From Wuchereria bancrofti (lineage: Eukaryota; Nematoda; Chromadorea; Rhabditida; Onchocercidae), in assembly GCA_005281725.1 (NCBI GenBank), contig SSBO01000001.1:10020862-10070497 (forward strand): a DNA stretch of 49,636 bases, in the 5' to 3' direction. Numbering within the stretch: the first letter of the stretch is position 1; each line of letters opens with the position of its first letter. The notes under the pieces are model-generated. The model searched no databases. It worked only from the letters and a program-made list of their open reading frames with translations, and had not been told where the DNA came from. Positions 1-10,814 of the stretch are shown piece after piece. The translations under genes were made by a program, and so were the position numbers.

Positions 1-375
1 TTCTGATTAAAGTACAATTCTAGAAAAAAAGTGTCAAGTAAGCTCAAAATCAATTTGTGATATGAATAAATTTTAATTTTGCTTTGTTGACACTTGAAGA
101 AATCCTGTTCAAATTAATTTCTTTGTATAAACAATAATAAATGATCTTCACTATAAGATTTAAATAATTTGCAATGCATTAACGGATAAAATTAATTTTA
201 ATTGTTAAAGCGAAACAGAAAATAACATTGGTTTAGCAAAGTAATGCTTTCATAGATTTACATTCTTTTTTTTTTATTTTCTTAATCTCAATTATAATTT
301 ACCTGTTATGTTATATCAACATCAACAATATGAAGGAATTTTTAGTCCATTAAGTGCAATTAAAAATAAGAAAAC

Positions 376-3300
376 CTAGCCTGATTTTTCTTTGCGCTTC
401 GTCCGAGTAGTATTTCATCTTCTCTCTATGATCGGCGCCAACAAGTTTTTTAATATGAAGCTGTAGTTTATCATTTTCAAGTTTCAGCCTTCTTTCTCGT
501 ACTAGCAGCTGAAACACATAAACTCCTCTACAATTTGTAACATTCAGATATGAAAAAGCCATCAAAATATGAAAAGTAAATCTCATGTATATGGACATGC
601 ATACGACTGATGTATAGTGACCATGTATCAGAAAGCAAAAAATTGAAAATTATTTTGAAATCAAATTTATAAAAAGCTACTGATTACAGGATTAATTGTA
701 CTAAGCATGAATCATAAATTCATTCGTTCGTCCTTTCTTTTTTTAACCAAAAAAAAAAAAATTTTTTACCTCAGCTCGTTCTCTTTGTTCAACACTCAGT
801 GCATTTAAAGCATCGATTTTCAACTGCAAATCGGCAACTTTTTTCTTCAACTTTCTGAAACATTTGCATAAAGGTGAACACCTGACTCTGTAATTAAAGA
901 AATTGCGAAAGGCCTTCAATATATCTGTAATATGCTTAGAAACTGATAAAGAACACATAAATTTATTTATCAGTGATTAATTAATCACATTATCAACCAT
1001 TTCAGATCCAACATTATTGCATGAAAAAGTTTACAATGAATTAAACTAACTGTATAACTCTATTCGGATGCGTTCCAATATCAGTGTCACCATCAATTTC
1101 ACTGTTGTATTCACAGCTTTCACCATCGTGTAATATTGATTCCGAGGGCTCCGCAACATTTCTATCCTGATCCGGTGATGCCAGTGCATCGTTATCATCT
1201 TCTATTTCAATCAGTAAACATCTTTCACGATAACGCCTTTCACTCTCTAATTCTTTGTTGCACTGGAAAAGAAATGATAAAATCAGAAATGATGAAAATG
1301 GTAAAATTAGATAAAATCAGGAATGATGAAATAATAAAATTTCTTAATTTCAAAACAATTCATTTCCTTTAAACCAGGGACTCACTTTAGCTAATGAAGA
1401 AACAGCCTCCTTCCATTTCCTCTTGAAACGATTTGCTTCCTGTTTAAGCTGCTGATTTTCAGCTTTTGCTGATGCAAGCATCAAACGAATTTCTTTATTT
1501 AACGGTCCTGAAATATGGTTCATTCTGATCGATGCTCAGGAATGACTCATAAGATATCAAAATGATGCGAACTTGTTTAAAAAATGATACCTGATTGCTC
1601 ATTGGCAGAAAGGTTCTGTTCGAATTCCAAACGTAACATTTCATACTCTCTTCGTACTTGATACAATTCTTCTTCATGCCTATTCATTGTATCTTGCATC
1701 TGTTCACGGGCTTGACATTCTTCACTCTGCAAGTAGAAAATGAATAATTCCTTACGAATTCTATTTAATCATTTCTAATTGCTGAAACTACAATAGTGAA
1801 AAATTCTAGCGACACCTACTTTTTACATACAGAAAATTTCCCAAGCTATAAACTTGACAAACCTCCATAACTTCGATTTGTTTAGAATGAGCGCTGCGTA
1901 AGGCTGCTAACTGCGACTTCGCCGTCTCAATTTGTTGCCTTAAAATACAAAATTTATTTAAATTAACTTAATCTTTTCTTTGTATTAATTTACTTAAATT
2001 TTTTCATTGTGCTTTCCATCCATCATAAAATAGTTTAGAAATATAATATCGCAATGTCCCAGTTCCACTACATGGATAAGCTCACAAACAACTTGAGCTG
2101 CGATGCATGTTCGTCCTACATAAAAGTCAATCATATGGGATTTTAAGAAGATCGGAAATTTGAATTATGTTAGCGGTAACTTGCCTCATCTGATTCGCTT
2201 CTGTAAAAAGAGAAGAAAACTGCGACTGAAGAGTGGTATATTCAATAGATGTCCTAATGACTTCTGTTGGAATGTTTTTTAACTGAAAAAGAAAAAGTTT
2301 TTTTTTTTTTCAAGTCACACACTCAATTCTGAATCTCACGAACGAAACCCAAGCAAGAGCAATTATGAAACTCACATTCATTTTTAAATTTTCAACTTGT
2401 TTCGTCAGATTCTTATTTTTATCCAACATTTCTTGCAATTCCTGAAGGCGAGAAGCAGCCAAGTCGGTCTGGATTTCTAAGTTTTGCTCAAGTTCTTCCA
2501 GCTGGAATCGGAAAACGGATTGAATCTCTAACAAAAACGTCCAAAATGAGAAGATAAAATGCGAAATTAACCAAAATATGCCAGAAGCTGCTGCAATAGA
2601 ATACGGTAGTAATTCAGCAGCAATACTCCCACAGAATTTTAGCTTTTAGCACTAAAAATGTAGATGTTTGTTAGTGCTTTCGAAAAAGTATAAGCTTAAG
2701 CTGCTAAAAGAAATCTAATTGAAACTTTTTAATTCAAATACCCATTCGATACCTTATTTGCTTGCTATCTGCACTCACTATTTTGAGATCAGACTGTAAT
2801 TCACAATAATATAACCTACTTTTGATTTATTCACACTCGCTGTTGGAGGTGAATCTGCTTTCGTATTATTTGTATTATTTGGACCATTCACTACTGAAGC
2901 TTTCATTAAATTCATTTCCAGATCATGCGTTTTTTTCACATACTGCAAATTATTTCATTTTAATAGAAAGCCTTAAACTCAAACCGGATTAAACTCATAT
3001 ATATTGTCTTAACAATATTAAAAATATTCAGAAAACCTGAACTACGGTATATTTGAGGCTTGAATCAAACAGCAATCTTGCAAAGGGAAATTCCATAACT
3101 CCAAAACTTTGAAAAAATTCACAATCTCAAAATGGCGATTGGCACAGAATTAAATAGCAAGTAAACCTCAGCAAGACGAAAATCAAGCTTGCACTCGCGA
3201 CGCATAGCTTTTTCTAACTCATATTTCATCTCCTCCAGACTGTTATCCATCTCTTGCTTGCGGGTATCTATTATCGTTAATTTATCTTCTTGAGCTGATA

Positions 3301-5539
3301 CCTGAAATTAACTGAAGATTTTTATCCAAACCGTGAGCAGATCTTCCACGAACTTCTTAAAAACTAGGGAATAATACAAAAGGAAATCCATTAAAGATGA
3401 AAAGACATACTTTGGATGAAAGACTATGGTTTTCTGACTGAAGTTTCGTAATCATTTTTTGCAATTTTATGTTTTCTTCACTTAGCTCTGCATTCCTTTT
3501 TACCAGCATTGCATTTACAGTTGGTCTTCCATCAGACGTGGAGGCACCTGTAGGAAAAGGAAAGTCAAGAGTGAAACACATCTAAAACTGCAATAAAAAA
3601 TTTTTTGCTAGTACAAATTTATTCCTTGTTTCTCATTTTGAAAACAAGCACCCCTTTCACGTACAATTAACGCAGCTTTAATTCAACAGAACTGAGTGAC
3701 AGTTATTCATATAATTCTTTATTATTTAATAAAAAAAAATTAAAGCTAGCAAGAAAAACTAGCGGAAAGCCCAAATTTCTAGCAAAAACAGGAAAAGTCA
3801 ATAAGTGGAAAAGCACCGTCATCAGGACTCTCGTCTGCTGTTGAGCAGGAAGCTATCATTTCTGCGATTTTCCCATTTCTTTGTGTAATATGATCAAATA
3901 CTTGAATTAGTTTCGATATCGCTCGACGACTGAAACATTAACATGCCTTGTATCAATATATATGTACCGTGAAACCAAACCTTCAATCGAATTCTCAGAA
4001 ATGTTTCCATTGCTACATTACAGTACACATATAAGCTATTGTATAACACGGCCAAAAAAATCAGAATAGAACTGGATTATGATAACTAGTAATCCCACAC
4101 AGTGAAAAAAATTAGTTGGTAACATCAAACAATGATAATACGTTCATTACTGACCTGAATTCTACCCGTTGCTTCAATTTTTCTTCAGTCTCTCCATCGT
4201 CCCAGTGAGCCAGTTTTGCAAGAAAACTTTTAGTCTCTTCACATTCCACTGAAACATTTAATTTTCTACTTAAAAACTGCTATAAAAATTTTTAATATCA
4301 ATTCTCAATGTTGGATAATACAGAGTACACACCGAACTGAGTAAACATCAGAGAAACGTGATTCATCCTATTATCACTCGCTCAACTTCAGAAAGATAAC
4401 CATTATAACAAATACCAACAGATCTAGAACTTTCAATTCAAATGTAGATGGGTTTAAAATCGAATCGTATTCTAAAAAAGCTAGTGATGCAATTATATGT
4501 ATTTCATATCACAAGCCAAACTATATATATTTCGATTTTATTCCTTCATCCTAGCATTAGTTATCAAACATTAAATTTCTATATAAGTCTTATGATTAGA
4601 AAGTAGTGAAAATCAGTTGCATACTTACTTTTGATCTCACCTTCCACCGCTGTTTCGGCGTCAAACCTCTGCAGCAACGTCCTGACATTTTCATCAAACT
4701 GAAAATCACTCATTCTTAACTACATATTTACTTTATGATTCGAGTTTCATTATATCACCAGGTTACAACTGAGCTAATTCCACCGTGCATCTTACAATAA
4801 TTGACATTCTTCAAATGCAATTGTATGTGGCGCTTTTGTGGCTACATAAACTGATGTACATTGGAAGCGCCTATAAATTCCGTAACTGCAGCTTACTAGA
4901 TTCCAAAAACGGTTAATGGTACACATCATCGCATCATCTTGAGCTTGTCTGCTTTCCAGTTGTTCAACGCGATGTTGTAACTGGGTCGTCTGACGTTCCT
5001 TTAGGCGAAAACGTTCAGATAACTTGTAGTGTTGAACCGCTAAAACTTTTGCATCGATATCGCTCTAAAAAAAGTGATATGACCACAAACTAGAATACGT
5101 TTAAAAGAAAGAGATAGTTGAAACAGTTAAAAGCACAAATGCTTGAAAGATGAAAAGATAAAATGCCCCATTATACTTATTGCAATCAAATCTGTTAATT
5201 TCGGAAAAAGGGATAAAGAAAAGTATAAAAAACAAAACTATGAGAAAGCTCCAAAGTTTAGCTGTATATTTAGATCTACGATATATAGTTCTTAAATTAT
5301 CACACTTTAGATAGAGAAATGGAGAGACATTTCCAGATTGAAAGCAAGTAATATTTTAAAAAAGTTGTCTGTTTTCAAGGCAAAATTTGAGACAATATGA
5401 AGTGAAAATTTACCGTCCCACTGACTGAACAGATGCGAATAGGTTCGAATTCAACCAATCTTCGCTTATTATAGAGTGGTTCATCTGCCGACGCACCAGG
5501 AGAGTCGTCATCACTCCCCGGTGATGAGCGTTTTGACAT
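376..5539 (-). CDS. BRE1: Bre1/RNF20-type E3 ubiquitin ligase (partial; C-terminus off left edge)
   Basis: Sixteen exons on the minus strand: 5414-5539, 4897-5064, 4629-4698, 4155-4248, 3817-3929, 3411-3547, 3167-3301, 2820-2942, 2376-2501, 2185-2282, 1863-1938, 1591-1726, 1386-1507, 1051-1262, 770-854, 376-508. All phases join, giving about 651 residues. The start MSKRSSPGSDDD lies in an acidic/basic N-terminus. Residues 43-98 hold the Bre1 signature LESRQAQDDAMMCTINRFWN, followed by FDENVRTLLQRFD. Almost all the rest is coiled coil (for example ELAASRLQEL-like and VRREYEMLRLEFEQN segments). In this family Bre1 monoubiquitinates histone H2B in the nucleus with Rad6/UBE2A; the C. elegans homologue is rfp-1. 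The C-terminal RING finger is not in the window, so catalytic residues cannot be checked. The last visible exon ends in phase 1. One intron (1939-2184) uses a GC donor. Exon boundaries are read by eye; family assignment is firm. Confidence 0.93.
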
Positions 5540-5566
5540 TTCCACGAAGTGTCTGAAAAAAGAAGT
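5540..5566 (-). promoter_or_regulatory. Probable spliced-leader acceptor of the Bre1 gene
   Basis: On the minus strand a pyrimidine run ends in TTTTTTCAG at 5553-5555, and 13 bases later comes the ATG (5539). No upstream coding exon is needed. A strong acceptor this close to the start, with no donor seen nearby, is the usual picture of nematode spliced-leader trans-splicing. It could also be the acceptor of a non-coding first exon. Confidence 0.55.
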
Positions 5567-8440
5567 TGGAGAATAGGAATCATATTATTTAACGCTAAAG
5601 CATGAATTTCTCCAAAAACTCCGCGTATTAAATTTTGAAGATTTCTAGATAATAGTCGATATGAACGAAAACGCTAATTAGGATCTACCATGAATAGGTC
5701 TTTCGAATAGAATCCAAAACGCTTTAACTGCAGACTGGACAGAAAAGTTCTCACGAAAGTTGCTTGCGAAATTTCAGGACCTAGCAAAACATAATGATTT
5801 ACTATTCCAGATAATGAAGAATGTACATACTCTCCATCTTATTTCGTCTGGAAAACCACCAATTTCCTCAGTACTATTAAATAAGCTAGCAATATTTTGA
5901 TACAACCACGAATAATTTTAGAAATATCAGAATTCAAGAGAAAATTGAAATATTCCTCAAAGTTTTTCAGCAAATTATAGAGCTACCTGCTAATACTACC
6001 GGAATAAATGTAATTCATGCTTTCAACACAGAATAGATTTCCATTTGAAAAATTTCCTGTTCTTTCTTTCTTTTTCTTCAAAATCAAGAAATATCTCATA
6101 ATTAACTCGATTGCCAACATTCTAAATATAGGAACATAAAATCCCTCTGAATCACTAGTAACTATCTCTTTTTAACTTCATAAACTGCTTTTTCATCTGG
6201 TCTGAAATACCTAACTTCTTGAAACCGCATGCCCATCTCTAATTTTTTTGATCGACAACTCCAAAGCTGAAAATACTAGCAACGAAGTTCCAATTTGCTG
6301 ATACCACATTACCGGCAGCTTTATTTCATCATGTGAATTGTTTTGCTTAGCTTCTTCATACAGTTACCGAGTTCCATCATAAACACGAATTGCAGACAAA
6401 TTCTGCATGGTCGAAACATCAAATTCAGATCCGTTCATAATAAATTCATGTTAGAATATTTAACAAAATTTACTCACTAAAATGAAGTCCAATTTGTCGT
6501 GATGATGCTGCCAGATTGTACTTTAAATGATGATATCCTTAGAAATAAATCCCCCAGAGCTGTAATGACCGAATGAACCGCTATGGTAAAGTCCCTTATT
6601 AAAGAACAAACTGCTAAGAATCCCTGAAAAAAAACAATAAATTTAACAGATTCTCTAAACAGCCCTTTTTTTTCTTTTTTTTTCTGGAGGCGGGGAAGAG
6701 GGATATTCACACACCATAATTTCTGACGACCAGACACGATGTTCCAACAGTTAGTTAATTCTAGGGACCTGCGCAGGACTTGAAATGCAGGAGACTAGAA
6801 GACTAACTGGAGAGAAACCTCAAGTCCTTCGAATAAATTATTCATCTGCCGCCTCCCTCTCTCTCTTCTGATTTTTTCCAGCTGTAACTTCTATTTTTTC
6901 AAAAATCGTTGATTCACAGGTTGTATAACATCCATAACATAGCATCTAAAATCCATTCTACAAAAGCGATTAAAAGCATGTTTTTTTTTTCCATGGCCAA
7001 TAACTAGGCTTCACTTAAGACATCCGATATGTTAACATCAAACATCTGGTTTTCCTGTATTCTGTCAAGAACTGAATTTTGCATTTCTGTTGCATAATCT
7101 ACAAAAGTGATTCCGGTCAACTACACGACAAAAAAGATATCGGTGACACAATAACAAGCGCTTTCATCATCACGTAGTTTCGTCGTTGGCATTTTTGTTA
7201 CCAAACATTTCCATACTGGCACTTTCGTTGCAATATTTGATAATATAAACAAGACATGATGGATTGTGATTTAACAATAACTTCACATCTTTCATTTACA
7301 ATTTCCTTTTTATCGATTTCCAACGATGCTTTATGATCAGGATATATTCGTGTAACTCAACTCGAATCATTTGAGAATGGTGTATCTCGTTTGTTATCGC
7401 AGCAATTCTTCAAGATCTTCATTTCGAGCCAGTCAAAATCTTACACTCTTTACTCATGTCTCAATTTTACCCTCAATCAATAGCATCCTTCATTACATGT
7501 CATCAAAAAATCTCCCATCTACCATAAATGCTTTTTTACATTTTGCCATCTCTCTTCAATCATTTTCCAATAAATAATTCTTCTCCTACTTGTTAGATCA
7601 TTCAAAAAATTGGTTTCCGACATTCATCAACAAAAATTTCACAAAGAAATCTTTCAATGATTATTTCAAACATTCTCAAAACATCCACCATCTATAAAAA
7701 AAATCAAAAATAACTCCAAAAGCACACATTAAAACATTGAAAAAGAAAAAAGAAACATCCACTAAGAAAATATTTGATAAAAAAGGCTTACAGCGAAGTG
7801 CACAAAGTCCTCACAATCAACCACTGATTGCGACATACCATGTATCAGGCATTCCCTTCCAAAAACATCCATCTGTCGCAGCTCAAAATTCTTTTACAAT
7901 CAATATCATTCTACATTGCTTTGTATTCTTTTTTTTTTCTTTCCTGTTATTTCTTGTTAGAAGTTAACAGTTCAACATTATTCTTTTTAATATGTCTCAA
8001 AGTTAATTTTATACAATTTTACAGTTCCATGTCTGTTTAACTTTGTCAACTTTGTCATCACATAATAATCTATCTGAATAGCTTGAATCTATGAGTTTTT
8101 TGACCAAAGTATGGTCTTTTTAAACGTTTTAACATGTTGCATTGAAATCACATGTAAAAATGTACAAAAATGATATGTGATCATTAATTTTTGTTATTTT
8201 ATTTTTTTTACGAAGATCTCTTCTTTTCTTTGTCTTGTCTTAACGTTTTGCTTAAAAGATCTAAAATTTCAAAATGCTGTGATAATGATTTCTGATGTTT
8301 CTCTTAACTTTGAGATTCCTTATCCTAGTAGTATTGCCTTACTATGATATGATTTTTTGATTAGGAATATCATTTAAAAAAAAATCCCGTTAGTAGTTTC
8401 TCTATCCAGTTATATTAAATTAACTGTGAGAATAGGTGCT
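5567..8440. other. Divergent intergenic region between Bre1 and the RRM gene
   Basis: About 2.9 kb with no exon I can support. It should contain both divergent promoters. GC is clearly higher than in the right half of the window. Several short open frames occur, including a minus-strand stretch at 6477-6605 that begins after a TTTTTTTCAG acceptor-like run, but none resembles a known protein or joins to an exon. No RNA gene was recognised. Confidence 0.6.
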
Positions 8441-8448
8441 TGTTTCAG
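8441..8448 (+). promoter_or_regulatory. Probable spliced-leader acceptor of the RRM gene
   Basis: TGTTTCAG is followed directly by ATGCC at 8449, leaving no 5' untranslated bases after splicing. This fits trans-splicing onto the start codon. A cis intron with a first exon further upstream is the alternative; none was seen. Confidence 0.5.
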
Positions 8449-10240
8449 ATGCCTATTATACCGGAGGAAAGGAGGATATTGTTAGAGAAATTGAATTTGA
8501 AGACATCGACAAGTGATATTGAACGGTTTTTCACAAAATGGGGTCCACTTTCTGAATGCATTGTCATGTTTGACAAGGTATGCTTCTTATGTATTTAATA
8601 AGGTTTTACATGCATTCAATTGACAACAAAGTTACTCATGCAGTTATCGTCCATTCATGTTTTTTTTTTTGAATTTCCATTTTCATTCCTTATCCATTTG
8701 TATCGGTTAATTGCTGATCAACTGCTCATCGAAGGATTAGACAAATTTTTTTGACTCATTCTTTGTTTTGCTCGCGAAACTCACTTTAATTTCAGAATAC
8801 GAGGCGTTCTCGAGGATACGGATTTATTTGTTTTGTCTGGGATCATCACTGTGAAGAGTGCCTCGAAGCGCAGCCACATTCAATAGATGGTGTACAAATT
8901 GAAATGCGACCAATCAAAGCCGTTAGTCAATTCATTTATTATGGTGTCTTTCATCTCTAACACGTGATATTAAAACTTGTTTAAAGATTTGTCATTGAAG
9001 CTGATGTCGTTGTTTTGTTTCCAGATATGTTCTTATATTTGTTATTTCATTGGATAGGGTATTTAGGTATCTTCAAATCCGATTGTCAAGTATGTCAATT
9101 CACGAAAAATACTAGTTTCCTACCTTAGTGCACGTCTTACAATTGATGAACTCGAGGAATATTTTTCAAAATTTGGTATAGCCCATATTGATTGTGCAGT
9201 GGATGCACTAAATGAGGTTCTTTTTGTTTAATTTTAGTTGAAGATTGCTAGGCAGCAATTTCATTCGAACTTCGATTATGATTGTTATATTTAAGATAGA
9301 AGTTAAAAGATTGTGGGTATAACGACCTCAGAGGCACTCTGAGAGAGCCAGAAAAACAAGGAAAGGGAAATTGTAAAACAGTTTCAAAGATATACCGGAT
9401 TATTGAGCTGCTGGATCATTTCAGAAGCCATTGTACTTTGCGTATGTTACATTTGACGAAATTGAATCGTGTGATAGTTGTATAAATATTGGAGAACATT
9501 GCATTGGTGGTTACCATATTTTCGTCCGAAAAGTGATTCGGCGAGAAGATCTCAAAAAAGCGGAACAAATGGAACGTGTTAGAGCTGTTTGTGAAGCTCG
9601 AATTCAGGAAGAACTGCAAGAAGAAGCAGGAAGAAGACGACGTAATTTGGATAAAAAATTGCGTGCAAATTATTCTACGGAACTAGCCTTGTTGCGGCCA
9701 CCTCCGCCGCCACCACCTGCCGCTGCACCGTTACGAGAAACTGCTGAACAACCTCCGCCATCGACCTCCAGTTGGGTGCCTCTTTTACCTAATGAACAAT
9801 TCGAGGAAGATGGTGCTTCCTACCTTGCTGGTTATGGACCACAACGTCAGAAGCAGAAACAGTGTGGTACTTTTGCAGGTAGTGTCATTCATTATTTCAA
9901 TTTCAGAAGACCGTCTTTTCAGCTTATATCTTAAGCTGATGAATCGTTTTTGAGAAAGGAGAAGTCTTAAAAGAGAAGAGATTGGTTAGTGAATATGAAA
10001 TTGCTATGCTAATAAATTAATCAATGCAGAATGAGTGAAGAAGAAGATAGATTAAGATTAGTTGTTGCTTTCGTTTGGAGTTCTAACTTAATAGATTGTT
10101 CAGGTTCACATATTTCGGGAAATCCTGTAGGAACCGGAATATCACAGTGGATTCCACTGCCGCATGGCAATATATCTTCACCCTCCGACATTGTTCGGCG
10201 ATATTCTACGCCAAGCGAACCGTTTAATAATCGGTCCTGA
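8449..10240 (+). CDS. Two-RRM RNA-binding protein with polyproline tract
   Basis: Five exons: 8449-8577, 8796-8921, 9067-9216, 9425-9878, 10104-10240. Phases join to give 331 residues ending in TGA. RRM1 spans about residues 9-85, with RNP2-like ILLEKLNL and a good RNP1, RGYGFICF. RRM2 spans about 99-172, with RNP2-like KILVSYL and a weak RNP1, LYFAYVTF, that lacks the usual basic-glycine start. Residues ~174-215 are a highly charged helix (EELQEEAGRRRR). Seven prolines follow at about 227-233, then a low-complexity tail with two similar W-containing motifs (SSWVPLLP and SQWIPLPHG). The layout resembles hnRNP-type proteins, which bind RNA in the nucleus or cytoplasm, but I do not recognise the exact orthologue. 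The start is chosen because ATG directly follows an acceptor and sits 8 residues before RRM1. Confidence 0.85.
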
Positions 10241-10796
10241 CACTTGGTGTTATAAATCTAGTAATAATGGAAATTCCTTGTTTTGATCAGTGTTTGTTAT
10301 TGGAGTATCTCTTTTTTCCACTGACTGGAATTTCTCTCTTTTCCTTGTTGGATATTTTAGCTGTCGCTTTAGTTGTAAAGTTTTTTGTTATAATTTTTCA
10401 ATTTCTATTTCTACCATATTTTTGTAAAAGTTGTATATTTCTTATTCATGAATCCATGATATTACTGCACAGTTTTGGATGTCTAGGCTTTTTTATTTTA
10501 GCAGGAAAACAAAATTTAATCATTCTTTCATCTTATCAGAGTGCTGCTTCGAAAAGATGTGTACTCAGTCGTGTTTGGAAAATTTGTCTTCAATTCGCAT
10601 AAAGTTTTCCATCGATTTTCGTCTGTTTTAAATTTTTAAAACCAAATTTAGGAGTGTGTACAGTTTATAAACTGCGCCTAACTCAGTGTTTGGCTTTCTT
10701 CACTTTAAACTTCACAAACCGTGGTATAGCTATATTTCAGGTTTAGAAACTTTTCCAAACAGTTCATGGTGATAAATTGTTTGGAATTGTTCTTTT
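10241..10796 (+). other. Intergenic spacer between the RRM gene and TRMT44
   Basis: About 560 bases, T-rich, between two genes on the same strand. It should hold the 3' end of the RRM gene. I saw no AATAAA close to the stop. A 111-residue hydrophobic open frame lies at 10267-10602 (see findings) but has no recognisable homology. Confidence 0.6.
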
Positions 10797-10805
10797 ATTT
10801 TTCAG
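10797..10805 (+). promoter_or_regulatory. Probable spliced-leader acceptor of TRMT44
   Basis: TTATTTTTCAG ends at 10805, nine bases before the chosen ATG (10815). An earlier ATG at 10810 is in another frame and stops after 13 codons, so it would be a very short overlapping upstream frame. The spacing suggests trans-splicing, possibly as the second gene of an operon. Confidence 0.5.
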
Positions 10806-10814
10806 GTGTATGAA

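Noticed and set aside
1..375. Further Bre1 exon at the left edge
   Set aside because: Only a CAG|GTAAAT-like site near 300 was seen, with no open frame that continues the protein; treated as intron.
6477..6737. Minus-strand 86-residue frame upstream of Bre1, partly after a TTTTTTTCAG run
   Set aside because: No recognisable domain, and Bre1 has a good start at 5539 typical of the family. It might be untranslated exon sequence, but nothing shows it.
7371..8040. Short plus-strand frames before the RRM gene
   Set aside because: Low-complexity translation of T-rich intergenic DNA, not joined to any exon.
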